Positions 1-8,452 of a stretch of 64,000 nt of DNA are shown here, piece by piece. The stretch lies in assembly GCA_036768475.1 (NCBI GenBank), contig DAIPMW010000004.1:213714-277713 (forward strand), given 5' to 3'. A program made the position numbers and the translations under genes. A model generated the notes under the pieces. That model was given only the letters and a program-made list of their open reading frames with translations, was not told the origin of the DNA and searched no databases. How positions within the stretch are numbered: position 1 is the stretch's first letter; the number at the start of each line of letters is the position of its first letter. Source of the stretch: JAEUMD01 sp036768475 (GTDB lineage: Bacteria > Pseudomonadota > Alphaproteobacteria > Rhizobiales > Hyphomicrobiaceae).

Positions 1-50
1 GCCTGCGCATTGTCAAGAGCCAGGGCTGAGAAGTCAGGAATTCGGGTCAT
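1..50 (-). CDS. mutB: Methylmalonyl-CoA mutase large (alpha) subunit, N-terminal fragment cut by window edge
   Basis: Only the first 16 codons are inside the window, read on the minus strand from the ATG at 48-50: MTRIPDFSALALDNAQ. The opening MTRIPDFS is the usual start of the catalytic, B12-binding large subunit of methylmalonyl-CoA mutase. The gene lies downstream of mutA on the same strand, which is the normal mutA-mutB order. The enzyme isomerises methylmalonyl-CoA to succinyl-CoA. The call rests on a very short peptide plus context, so it is likely but not proven. Confidence 0.6.
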   Translation of the reverse strand, partial: MTRIPDFSALALDNAQ

Positions 51-362
51 AGGTGCTCGCAGTCGAGGCCAAGGCCCCGGTCTCATCTCAAACCATCACT
101 GCGGTGCATCATAATCCCCTGTGGCTGCCGGGCAATAGCTGCGAAAGACAAGGCTCGCTTATACCGGGGGCTTCATGGTCCCTGGAAGACGGCTCGCTGC
201 CCGACCGGGATCGGCCAGGGTGGCAGATTCTGGGCCGTGTTCATGTTCGATGACAACACGGCCGCGATCCAGGTCCTTGGCTTTAAGCATGTTTTTCGTG
301 GTGAAACGCTCGGCTGAAGAGTGGCGAGAGGGCTGGGATGGCGGCCGGCCGGGAAAACGGGC
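51..362. other. Intergenic stretch between mutB start and a small membrane-protein gene
   Basis: About 310 bases lie between the mutB start codon and the end of the 64-residue ORF. The open frames here have no recognisable protein character. No convincing terminator or repeat was seen. It presumably holds a promoter or ribosome binding region for mutB. Confidence 0.4.
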
Positions 363-557
363 TCAGCGTTGCAGCGCAAGAAGGGCGACCAGAAGCGAGA
401 CCGTGGTGACGATCGGCAGGCCGACCGCAGTCGAGACGACGACATTGGCGTTGAGGATCTGGACGAGGTCCTGGATCATCGGGCCGAGGCCAAACATGGC
501 GATCGTGGCAATGACTGCGACCGCGAATGCCACAGTCAGCTGATTGGTGAACGACAT
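363..557 (-). CDS. Small two-helix membrane protein of unknown function
   Basis: This 64-residue protein begins MSFTNQLTVAFAVAVIATIA and has two hydrophobic segments, about residues 8-33 and 41-60, joined by a short loop. I do not recognise the family. It lies between mutA and mutB on the same strand, 141 bases after the mutA stop. The strongly non-polar composition with a polar N-terminus argues for a real small inner-membrane protein and against a random frame. A role in propionyl-CoA metabolism cannot be inferred from position alone. Confidence 0.5.
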   Translation of the reverse strand: MSFTNQLTVAFAVAVIATIAMFGLGPMIQDLVQILNANVVVSTAVGLPIVTTVSLLVALLALQR

Positions 558-698
558 CGGGTATCTCCGTCAGAATTGCGTGGCCGGGTGCAACGGCCGT
601 TTGGTCTGTGGAGAGATTGCCGCGTGCGGGGTTCGCCGGCAGTTCCCTGCGTGACAGGGATACGCCTGACGCCCGCTTGTTGTCCGATGGCGCGCCGG

Positions 699-2597
699 TC
701 AGGCGGTCAGATCGTGCTGCAGATCGGTCAGGACCTCGATGGCGTTCTGCCCGGCATGGAGGAAGTGGTCGACGCCGGCCGCGCGCAACTCGGTTTCGAG
801 CTTGCCGGGATGGCCAGCGAGCAGCACGCGCACGGCGCCCGCCTCGATCAGCGCCTTCACGGTTTTCAATCCCAGTTGCGCGTAGATCGCATCCGACGAG
901 CACACGCATGCGGTGCGGGCGCCAGAGGCCGTGAATGCGGCGGCGGCGTCCTCTGCGGTCGCATAGCCATCGCTGATCAGGCTCGCTATCCCGGCGACGG
1001 CCAGCCTGTTCTTGATCCAGGTGGTGCGCGCGGTGTGGTCGGCAATGGTGCCGAGGCTCGCCAGGAACACGGTCGGTGCGTGGCCGGTGCGCTGCGTGAC
1101 ATGATCGGCGGCATCGCGCAAATCCTCGAAGGGTGCGGATAGGCGATGCGGGGCAAGCGGCGCTGAGAGACCCTCGCCGGCAAGCGTGGGAGCCGTTGGC
1201 CAGGGGGTGACGGTGATACCGTCGTCTCCGAGCAGCGGGAAGGCGGAGGTGCCGGTGAGCTGTTGCCTGCCTGTGGCGATCGCTGCATCGCGCGCTGCGG
1301 CAGTGGCGGCGATGTCGCGCTGAATGGCTCCGCTCTCAAGGCCCATAAGGATGCCGCCAGCCTTCTCGATGCCTTGGAAGCGCTCCCAGGCCTTGGTGGC
1401 AACATTGGCAGTGAGGGACTCGACGTACCAGGAGCCGCCCGCCGGATCGGCAACGCGGCCGAGCGAGGATTCCTCCTGGGCGACGATCTGGGTATTGCGG
1501 GCAATGCGGTAGGCGAACGCATCGGGTCGTCCGAGCGCCCAGGTGTAGGGCAGTACGGTGACGGCATCGGCGCCACCGAAAGCGGCGCCCAGAGTTGCAG
1601 CCGTGGTGCGCAGCATATTGGTCCAGGGGTCGCGCTTGGTCATCATGCGGGCCGAGGACGTGACGGCAAGGCGTACGCGGGAGGCGGCATCGGTAGCGCC
1701 GGACGCCTGCGCGATGCGGGCGATGATGCGGCGGGCAGCGCGCAGCTTGGCTATCGTGAGGAAGAGGTCGGTATCGGCAGCGAGCGTGACGGTCATTTGC
1801 GCCAGCGCGTCCGCAACGGAGACGTCGGCCGCCTCGAAGGCACGCAGGTAGGCGACGAGCGAGGATGCCATCACCGCAAGTTCCTCGCCTTCGCTGCCGC
1901 CCGCCTCATGCGCCACGCGGCCATCGACTCGGACGGTGCGCGCCTTCGGGAACGCGGCACGAAGTTCCTTGGCGAGCGACAGAGACTGCGTGATCGCCTC
2001 AACGGCGGGCTTCAGGGCATGTCCGGTGCGAGCCAGCGTACCGATTGGATCGAGATCGAAGCGGACCTGGACCTTGTCGGCGGGCGCGGCAAGTATTGCG
2101 ATGGCGTCCTTCAGATGGCGTGCCGCGGCCTCCGCGCCCAATCCGGCGTCCAGCGTGACGGGCGCGAATTCGAGGTAAACGCCCGTAAGTACGCGTGCCA
2201 TGTCCGCGCCGCTGGCGATCGGGATACCGACCTGCCCAGGGGCTTCGATCTTCAGAACCACGCCGTTGGCGCCGCCTTCGAGCTCGGCCAATACATTTTT
2301 GTTTGCGGCCTCAGGATCGGCCGCCACCACGGCCTGCTCGATGCTCCAGCCCAGACCCTCAGGTCCGGAATGCAGCCCGCGCACATAAGGGGCAGCGCCG
2401 GGGATGGCCGCCTCCGCGCCAGCGATCGTATCCGCACGGGTGTAGAGCGGTTCGATGCGCAGTCCATCAGATGTGCGCGAAACCATCCGTTTCTCAAAAT
2501 CGCCGCCCTTCAAGGCCTTCTCGACCAGTTTCAACCACATCTCGCGGTCCGGCTTGGCAAAGTCGGCGGCGAACGGCGTGGTGGCGGTATCGGACAT
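699..2597 (-). CDS. mutA: Methylmalonyl-CoA mutase small (beta) subunit
   Basis: This 632-residue protein is homologous to the catalytic mutase subunit and forms the heterodimer with MutB that converts methylmalonyl-CoA to succinyl-CoA. The N-terminal part (about 1-450) is the TIM-barrel substrate domain, with the family motifs TKRDPWTNMLRTTAA and DPAGGSWYVESLT. The C-terminal part (about 490-632) is a degenerate B12-fold domain. It lacks the cobalamin-binding DxHxxG motif, as expected for the non-catalytic beta subunit. Length is typical. mutB starts at the left window edge on the same strand. With prpE further along, the cell appears able to funnel propionate, or ethylmalonyl-CoA pathway products, into succinate. 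Confidence 0.95.
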   Translation of the reverse strand: MSDTATTPFAADFAKPDREMWLKLVEKALKGGDFEKRMVSRTSDGLRIEPLYTRADTIAGAEAAIPGAAPYVRGLHSGPEGLGWSIEQAVVAADPEAANKNVLAELEGGANGVVLKIEAPGQVGIPIASGADMARVLTGVYLEFAPVTLDAGLGAEAAARHLKDAIAILAAPADKVQVRFDLDPIGTLARTGHALKPAVEAITQSLSLAKELRAAFPKARTVRVDGRVAHEAGGSEGEELAVMASSLVAYLRAFEAADVSVADALAQMTVTLAADTDLFLTIAKLRAARRIIARIAQASGATDAASRVRLAVTSSARMMTKRDPWTNMLRTTAATLGAAFGGADAVTVLPYTWALGRPDAFAYRIARNTQIVAQEESSLGRVADPAGGSWYVESLTANVATKAWERFQGIEKAGGILMGLESGAIQRDIAATAAARDAAIATGRQQLTGTSAFPLLGDDGITVTPWPTAPTLAGEGLSAPLAPHRLSAPFEDLRDAADHVTQRTGHAPTVFLASLGTIADHTARTTWIKNRLAVAGIASLISDGYATAEDAAAAFTASGARTACVCSSDAIYAQLGLKTVKALIEAGAVRVLLAGHPGKLETELRAAGVDHFLHAGQNAIEVLTDLQHDLTA

Positions 2598-2930
2598 GGG
2601 TCAACTTCCAGCGGGAATTTCGCGTTGCGGACTAAAGTGTTTTTGACTGCGGGAGGGGGTAGCGCGTTTTCCGCCACTCTACAATCCAGGCTGCGCGGGG
2701 TGCACGTCAAATTCGGCTGCTTCGGCCAATTTCGGCATCGTTGACGGGTCGTGCTGCGAGGAACTTTGTGGGGGGATCGGCGTGCCTGCGTGTTTGCATC
2801 CCGGGCCCTTGCATGTCATTTGAATCCTGAGCGGAGCGATTCCCGCCTTTGCCGGAGTTTTCCGGGCCTCGTGTGGGGATGCGGTCCCGGCAACCTTGGC
2901 ACCGCCGCCAACGCCATGTGGGAGCGAGGA
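2598..2930. other. Divergent intergenic region mutA / HerA-like ATPase gene
   Basis: This 330-base region separates the divergent mutA and plus-strand ATPase gene and should carry both promoters. An in-frame extension of the ATPase ORF back to 2751 exists, but its peptide has no domain character. I saw no repeat or clear operator. Confidence 0.4.
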
Positions 2931-4367
2931 ATGAGCGACAGCAAAGGGGCATCAGCCGCGGATCCGACGGCGGACCCGCGCTTCTTCGCGCAGGCTGGTC
3001 GCATCCTGCTCGGGGGCAGTCATGCCGGCATCGAATACATTGATCTCAAGCTTGCCAACAGGCACGGTCTCGTCACCGGCGCGACCGGGACCGGCAAGAC
3101 GGTGACGCTGCAGGTGCTGGCGGAAGGTTTCTCGGCCGCTGGCGTTCCAGTCTTTGCCGCTGATATCAAGGGTGACCTGTCAGGAATTGCCGTGCCCGGC
3201 GAGCCCAAAAAGCATCTGGTCGAGCGGGCCGCGGAGATCGGTCTTCCAGGTTATCATAATGCAGGTTTCCCGGTCGCCTTCTGGGATATTTTCGGTGAGC
3301 AAGGCCATCCCGTGCGCACCAGTGCACAGTCGATGGGCGCCTTGTTGCTGTCGCGCCTGCTCGATTTGACCGAACCTCAGGAGGGCGTGCTCAACATTGC
3401 CTTCCGTTGGGCGGAGGACCGGCGCAATGCGCGCGATCCGAAGTTCGTTATCCGCAAATTGCGAGATCTGCGCGCGGTGATCGAGGAGGTCGGCCGTCGC
3501 GCCAGCGAACTGAGGCCGCGTTATGGCAACATCGCACAGCAGACGGTCGGCGTTCTGCAACGCCGCCTGTTGGTGCTGGAGGAGCAGGGGGCCGACAACT
3601 TCTTCGGCGAGGCTGCGCTCGACATCAACGACCTGATAAAGGTGCGCGACGGTTTCGGCGTTATCAACATTCTGGCCGCCGACAAGCTGATGGACAACCC
3701 GCGGTTATATGCGACGGCGCTGCTGTGGCTGCTCGATGAGCTGTTCGACACATTGCCGGAAGTGGGCGACCTTGAGCGCCCGAAGCTCGTTTTTCTGTTC
3801 GACGAAGCGCATCTGCTTTTTGACGACGCGCCCAAGGCGGTGCTCGATCAAATCGAGCGAGTGACACGCCTCATCCGCTCCAAGGGGGTTGGCGTCTATT
3901 ACGTAACGCAGAGCCCCAGCGACGTACCCGACCGGATTTCCGCACAGCTCGGCAATCGTATCCAGCACGCGTTGCGCGCGTTCACGCCGAAGGAGCAGAA
4001 GTCAATACGCGCCGCAGCGGAAACGTTCGTCAAGAATCCTGAGATTGACACCGAGCGGGCAATCCAACAGCTCCGGGTTGGCGAGGCGCTGGTTTCGACG
4101 CTGCGAAACAAGGGCGAACCTTCGATGGTGCAGCGGGCGCTCATCCGGCCGCCAATGGGACGCATCGGACCGTTGACGATGGAAGAACGCATGATGATCA
4201 AACGCCGCGATGTCGAAAACGCAACCAAGTACGACAAAGCGCTCGAAGTGGAAGGTGCTTTTGAGCGCGTTCAGGCGATGAATTCGATGATGGGTGGCGT
4301 CTCCGAACAAATCGGCGATGTGAAGGAGAAACTCGGCGACTGGTTTGGCATCGGCCGAAAGGATTGA
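2931..4367 (+). CDS. DUF853 / HerA-like P-loop ATPase (YjgR family)
   Basis: This 478-residue protein belongs to the DUF853 family of HerA/FtsK-related ATPases. The Walker A motif GATGTGKT is at residues 50-57 and Walker B, LVFLFDEAH, near 285-293. It carries the conserved phrases PVFAADIKGDLSGIA and YYVTQSPSDVP. HerA-like proteins act as hexameric DNA pumps or translocases. The function of this stand-alone subgroup is not established. I chose the ATG at 2931 because GGAG lies 7 bases upstream and homologous sequence begins there. The ORF can be extended to 2751 without gaining conserved sequence. A DUF4236 gene follows 13 bases later and is probably co-transcribed. Confidence 0.9.
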   Translation: MSDSKGASAADPTADPRFFAQAGRILLGGSHAGIEYIDLKLANRHGLVTGATGTGKTVTLQVLAEGFSAAGVPVFAADIKGDLSGIAVPGEPKKHLVERAAEIGLPGYHNAGFPVAFWDIFGEQGHPVRTSAQSMGALLLSRLLDLTEPQEGVLNIAFRWAEDRRNARDPKFVIRKLRDLRAVIEEVGRRASELRPRYGNIAQQTVGVLQRRLLVLEEQGADNFFGEAALDINDLIKVRDGFGVINILAADKLMDNPRLYATALLWLLDELFDTLPEVGDLERPKLVFLFDEAHLLFDDAPKAVLDQIERVTRLIRSKGVGVYYVTQSPSDVPDRISAQLGNRIQHALRAFTPKEQKSIRAAAETFVKNPEIDTERAIQQLRVGEALVSTLRNKGEPSMVQRALIRPPMGRIGPLTMEERMMIKRRDVENATKYDKALEVEGAFERVQAMNSMMGGVSEQIGDVKEKLGDWFGIGRKD

Positions 4368-4380
4368 AGGAGGACAGCGC

Positions 4381-4683
4381 ATGCTCAAGGGCGTCCGTTA
4401 CCGCAAGACCTGGACGATCTTTCCAGGGGTAAAGATCAATCTCAGCAAGACCGGCGTCAGCACCAGCATTGGCGGCAAGGGTGCGACGTTCAATATGGGC
4501 ACCCAGGGCCGCAAAATGATCACGCTCGGCATTCCAGGGACGGGATTGAGCTATCGTGCACCGGTGGGTTGGGGCATCGTCCTGATCGTGCTCGCAGTGG
4601 TGGCGCTTGTCGGGATCGCCTACCTGATCAATCCAATTGCCGTAAAGGCTGCACTGCACTGGTGGCAGCCGAGCTGGTTCTGA
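4381..4683 (+). CDS. DUF4236 domain protein with C-terminal membrane helix
   Basis: This 100-residue protein has the DUF4236 signature: FPGVKINLSKTGVSTSIGGK, then the glycine-rich ITLGIPGTGLSYRA, followed by one transmembrane helix (about residues 62-85). The function of DUF4236 is unknown. The start at 4381 is fixed by a strong ribosome binding site, GGAGGA, just upstream. It follows the HerA-like ATPase gene by 13 bases, so the two probably form an operon. Confidence 0.85.
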   Translation: MLKGVRYRKTWTIFPGVKINLSKTGVSTSIGGKGATFNMGTQGRKMITLGIPGTGLSYRAPVGWGIVLIVLAVVALVGIAYLINPIAVKAALHWWQPSWF

Positions 4684-4770
4684 AGCGATTGGCGTGAAAG
4701 CTGCGCAGTGCGGGCGGAGCAGATCTCCGACTGCAGGCGTGAGTTGGTAAGGCAGGTTCAGGTGATCCAT

Positions 4771-5145
4771 ATGGTGCGCGCTGGTGGCATGCTGATTGGG
4801 ATCGGGCTGGCGGTCGTTTTCACCCTGGTGGGCTTGGAAGCGGGCGCGGAAGATCAGCGCAGCAAGGACGAGGCCGAGCAAGCAAGGCTTGCCGAGGTCG
4901 GACGCGCCATCGTCAAAGAGAAATGCGCGCGCTGCCATGCGATAGGCATGGACGACAAGAGCCCGCACGCGAGTGCTCCCCCATTCCGCGATGTTGTCAC
5001 CCGCTATCCGAGTGAGAACCTCGCCGAAGCACTAGCCGAAGGAATCGTCTCGGGTCATCCGGACATGCCGGTCTTCGTTTTCGAGCCGGAGGAAATCGAG
5101 GGGTTCATTGCCTATCTCGACAGCCTCGGACCGCCGGAGAAGTAA
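4771..5145 (+). CDS. Secreted c-type cytochrome, single heme
   Basis: This 124-residue class I cytochrome c has an N-terminal export segment (about residues 5-26, ending AGA) and a heme site CARCH with Cys52, Cys55 and His56. The probable axial Met is Met99 in HPDMPVF. It should carry electrons in the periplasm, but its partner cannot be told from context. I chose the ATG at 4771 because the signal peptide starts there; a GTG at 4708 would add 21 residues of poor character. The ABL repeat-like sequence LAEALAEGIVSGHPDMP is typical of small cytochrome c homologues. Confidence 0.85.
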   Translation: MVRAGGMLIGIGLAVVFTLVGLEAGAEDQRSKDEAEQARLAEVGRAIVKEKCARCHAIGMDDKSPHASAPPFRDVVTRYPSENLAEALAEGIVSGHPDMPVFVFEPEEIEGFIAYLDSLGPPEK

Positions 5146-5168
5146 GCCGCAGCGGCTATCGCCGCAGT

Positions 5169-6389
5169 TTACGGTGCGCTTTTCGTGGCAATGAGATCGG
5201 GCGGGCGCTTGAGCCAAGGGATGCGGCCACGTCCAATCTTGCGGCCCTCTTCGAAGAGCGCGGTCTGATATACCGGATCGAAGAATTCGTTGTACTTGTG
5301 CTTGAAGTCCGCGGGCACGGCGATGAAGTTGAAGTCCGCTCCGTCGTCACGCGCCAAGCGCCAGATGCGGTAGATCTCGCCAAGGTTCTGGTTCTTGATG
5401 AGCGTTGAGATCGAGCGCGCCACGATCGGCAGCGTTTTTGGTTGCACAACCTCGTACTCGGGTGTCGCCTTGCCGTTCTTCACCAAGTAGATGTGGCGGA
5501 TTGGGCGGGCGGGATAGAGCGTGTCGAAGGTGCGGAACGGCACATTGATCGGCAGGACGAAGACTTCGCGGGTGGTGCCACCGTCGACATGCAACTCGTC
5601 GTAGGACTTACCATCGACGACCACGGGGATTTGGACCGGCGGGAGTGCTCCGGGGATCGCGGCCGAGGCCATGATGACCTTGCGGAACAGCTCTATCGCG
5701 TCGGGGTGATTGCTGGCGGCGATCTCTCCCATATTCCAGACGACCGGCCGCTGAGCATCCAGGTTGGTCGTTCCGACAAAGAGCAGGCGACCCTTGCGGT
5801 ACTCGCGGGCGATTGCATTCAAGAATGCTCTATCAACGTATTTTGCAACCAGCGCCACTAGCGGGCTGGCGTCTGCGAGCGAGGCGCCGCCAAACAGGCC
5901 GGGGAGAATTTGCGAGGTGACGAGTTGGGATGTCTGGTACTTGGTCCAGATCTCTTGCAGTGCGGCATCGTAGCTGGGACCAAGAAAGGCGAATGGCGCG
6001 ATGATGGCACCAGCGCTGACGCCGGTCACGACCTCGAATTGAGGCCGGTCGCCCCGCTCCGTCCAGCCCGTGAGCAGACCGGCGCCGAATGCGCCATCAC
6101 CGCCGCCGCCTGACAGCGCCAGCATCTCGATGACCGGACGCCCGCCGGAATTTTGGGCGCTTTGCGCAAGATTGGGCATGTTGGGAAGGCGGCGGCGGAC
6201 CTCGCCCATGAAGTCACTTGGAACTTCGTCGCCCCAGGAACGCACGCCTGGCAGGTCGGAAACCTGGGCCACGTTTGCAAGTCGCGCGGTAGGGACGCCG
6301 TCGCGGATCATTAGTGCACCACATGCCGCCAGCGTGGCCGACAGTGCTGCGGACATTGCCAGATAAGCGAGTGTGTGCCCGAATCTCAC
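5169..6389 (-). CDS. Patatin-like phospholipase lipoprotein
   Basis: This 406-residue protein has a lipoprotein signal peptide with lipobox LAAC (acylated Cys23). A patatin hydrolase domain follows. The glycine-rich oxyanion loop is at about 94-100 (GGGGDGAFGAG), the nucleophile elbow GVSAG has Ser125, and the catalytic Asp lies in VDGG near residue 268. It is therefore a Ser-Asp lipid acyl hydrolase anchored to the envelope, probably the inner face of the outer membrane. It converges with the cytochrome c gene on the plus strand, 23 bases between stops. The natural lipid substrate is unknown. Confidence 0.85.
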   Translation of the reverse strand: MRFGHTLAYLAMSAALSATLAACGALMIRDGVPTARLANVAQVSDLPGVRSWGDEVPSDFMGEVRRRLPNMPNLAQSAQNSGGRPVIEMLALSGGGGDGAFGAGLLTGWTERGDRPQFEVVTGVSAGAIIAPFAFLGPSYDAALQEIWTKYQTSQLVTSQILPGLFGGASLADASPLVALVAKYVDRAFLNAIAREYRKGRLLFVGTTNLDAQRPVVWNMGEIAASNHPDAIELFRKVIMASAAIPGALPPVQIPVVVDGKSYDELHVDGGTTREVFVLPINVPFRTFDTLYPARPIRHIYLVKNGKATPEYEVVQPKTLPIVARSISTLIKNQNLGEIYRIWRLARDDGADFNFIAVPADFKHKYNEFFDPVYQTALFEEGRKIGRGRIPWLKRPPDLIATKSAP

Positions 6390-6660
6390 GACATCACGTA
6401 TGGTTTTGATAAGCCCTCATCAAGGGGTCTAGCGGTGAGCCTGGCAAACGGCAAGGGTCAACGCTGCGCCCTCTCGCTTTCCACTGAGAGAATGTCGACA
6501 AAACCACACACTGACGGCCTTTCGCGGGTAAGGGCCGACGGCTCCTATCGCCAAAAACAGCCGTGTATCGCGGGCGCAATTGCAGCGGTCAGAGCGTCGG
6601 CACCTTTCAATGCCCCGTAGCCAATGGCCGCTCTGCGATAGTTTGACTTGAATATTTGGC

Positions 6661-6701
6661 TAAAAAGGCGATGGCCGCCGGCGGTGTGCACGGCGGCCAT
6701 C
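6661..6701 (-). terminator. Rho-independent terminator of sodB
   Basis: An 11-base perfect stem (GATGGCCGCCG at 6670-6680 pairing with 6691-6701) with a 10-base loop is followed on the minus strand by TTTTTA. It lies about 70 bases past the sodB stop. The rest of 6390-6660 holds no gene I can support. Confidence 0.8.
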
Positions 6702-6770
6702 GTTAATTTGCGATCATTGGGGCGGGCTCAATATTGAGAAGCCCAAGGTTGGCCGCCTCATCGAGATGCT

Positions 6771-7373
6771 TCAGACCTTGCCTTCCGCCATGGCTGCAAC
6801 GTGGTCCCAGTTGACCAGATTGTCGAACCAGGCTTCGAGGTACTTCGGGCGCGCATTTCGATAGTCAATGTAATAGCTGTGCTCCCAGACGTCGCAGCCG
6901 AGAATGGGGCTGGCGCCATGCATCAACGGGTTTTCGCCGTTGGGTGTCTTCATGACGACGAGATTGCCATCCTTGAGTGCAAGCCAGGCCCACCCTGATC
7001 CGAACTGGGTCTTGCCGGCTTCGATAAAATCGGCCCGAACTTTGTCGAAACCGCCATATGCAGTGACCAGCTTCTCGATGCTGCCGGGAAGCTTGTTGCC
7101 GCCACCGCCATTTTTCATCCATTGCCAGAAATGTATGTGATTGTAGTGCTGGCCGACATTGTTGATGACCGGCTGATCCTTTGCAGAAAAGGCTTCCTGA
7201 CAAATCTGCTCGATGCTCTTGCCGGCGTACTTGGATCCGTCGCCGGCAAGATTATTGCCCTGGTCGACATAGGCCTGATGGTGCTTGTCGTGATGGAATT
7301 GCAACGTTTCCGCCGACATGTAGGGCGCCAGCGAATCATAGGCGTAGGGAAGTTCGGGAAGCTTGAAGGTCAT
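6771..7373 (-). CDS. sodB: Superoxide dismutase, Fe/Mn type
   Basis: This 200-residue enzyme dismutates superoxide in the cytoplasm. Metal ligands are recognisable: His27 in FHHDKHHQAYVD, a His in NHIHFW near residue 79, and Asp and His in the C-terminal signature DVWEHSYYIDY. The QFGSGWAWL stretch is also typical; alphaproteobacterial members of this type are usually iron enzymes. The frame runs upstream to 7544, but MTFKLPELPYAYDSL is the family start. It has CGGAG 7 bases before the ATG at 7373, so I exclude the 57-residue extension. A terminator follows at 6661-6701. Confidence 0.95.
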   Translation of the reverse strand: MTFKLPELPYAYDSLAPYMSAETLQFHHDKHHQAYVDQGNNLAGDGSKYAGKSIEQICQEAFSAKDQPVINNVGQHYNHIHFWQWMKNGGGGNKLPGSIEKLVTAYGGFDKVRADFIEAGKTQFGSGWAWLALKDGNLVVMKTPNGENPLMHGASPILGCDVWEHSYYIDYRNARPKYLEAWFDNLVNWDHVAAMAEGKV

Positions 7374-8128
7374 TTTATGGCTCCGGTTGGAAGCTTGTCG
7401 TTCGCGACTGTGTGGAGGGGAGGTGAAACTAGCCGCTTGGAGCGAGCAAATCAAACGACACCGAAGCGCTGAAGCCCGCTCATCAGCGTCAGATGGGATA
7501 GCGTACTTGAAAGACAACCTCCGTGCCCCTATAAACGCGTTCATCCACCCAGGGTTCCCTAATACCTCGGACTTGCATAATCATTGATTGCATCAATTAG
7601 AGATGCGTGTCTGGTGCACTGATTTGCCCCCGTATTGCCGAGGCAAGCCGCACGTCGAATTGATCGGCGGTACACGATCCAGGGCTGCAGAAAAATTCTG
7701 CACGCAGCTATCCCTGTACGCTGCTTTTATGGATATAGGTCGGTAGGCCAATTTTCAAAAAATGATGTTTTCGCGGGAAATTCTCGTGAAAGCCAGACCA
7801 ATTGCACACGTCATCAGTCTACGGATCGACATCGCAAAGCGCCTTGCTGTGTGCCTGCAGTTGGAAGGTTAGCGTTTGAGCAGCGAGAAAGAACAAAGAA
7901 CATTGTCGCGGCTGGAGATTCACATACTTGGCGTTTGCATTGCTCCTAATCCGGAATAAGCCGACCAATTTGAATTGTTGTGAAACCATGTCTTTGGCAT
8001 GAATTTGAGGTCTGCATTCCGATTGAATTATGCTATAGGCCCGCCTCAGTGGGAGTGTTGGTCGCACCGATAGCTCCAAAGCAAGTTTTTTTCGCAGAGT
8101 AGAAGAGCGTCTTATGAGGAAGAAAAGA
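7374..8128. other. Long AT-richer divergent intergenic region sodB / H-NS-like gene
   Basis: This 755-base stretch is visibly richer in A and T than its neighbours, especially 7560-8100. It carries no supportable gene. An imperfect 23-base palindrome centred near 7780 (arms TTTCGCGGGAA and TTCTCGTGAAA) could be an operator. The region probably contains promoters for sodB and the H-NS-like gene, and could be a target of the latter. Confidence 0.45.
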
Positions 8129-8452
8129 ATGCCGGCCGTCAATGTCGACAAGCTGTCGCTTCGGGATCTCAACGATCTGGAAGCGAAGGTCGCAAAGGCC
8201 AAGGCGAACGCACGCAATCGTGCCAGAGCCGATGTAAAGGCCAAGATCGATGCGATCCTGACCAGTTCAGGTTTCACCATCGGGGATCTTTATCCGGTGG
8301 CGCGCGCTGGCCGCGGTCGCGGCAGCAACAAGGCTGCAAAGTTCGTTAATCCCGACAATCGCTCCGAAACGTGGACGGGGCGCGGGCGCAAACCGAACTG
8401 GTTGGTGGCCAAGCTTTCGAAGGGTGCCAAGCTCCAGGATTTTGCGGTCTGA
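8129..8452 (+). CDS. H-NS family nucleoid-associated protein
   Basis: This 107-residue basic protein ends with the H-NS DNA-binding signature KFVNPDNRSETWTGRGRKPN. An N-terminal helical oligomerisation segment (about residues 5-45, rich in Lys, Ala and Arg) and a linker with RAGRGRGSN precede it. The pattern is typical of alphaproteobacterial H-NS/HvrA-like regulators, which bind AT-rich curved DNA and silence genes. I chose the ATG at 8129 because AGGA lies 8 bases upstream. An in-frame ATG at 8114 would add five residues (MRKKR) and has no Shine-Dalgarno sequence. It stands alone with a long AT-rich upstream region, consistent with autoregulation. Confidence 0.85.
   Translation: MPAVNVDKLSLRDLNDLEAKVAKAKANARNRARADVKAKIDAILTSSGFTIGDLYPVARAGRGRGSNKAAKFVNPDNRSETWTGRGRKPNWLVAKLSKGAKLQDFAV

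Noticed and set aside
1263..2744. 493-codon open frame on the plus strand opposite mutA
   Set aside because: It is a mirror of a GC-rich gene: Arg/Gly/Ala-rich with no domain, while the minus frame is a full MutA.
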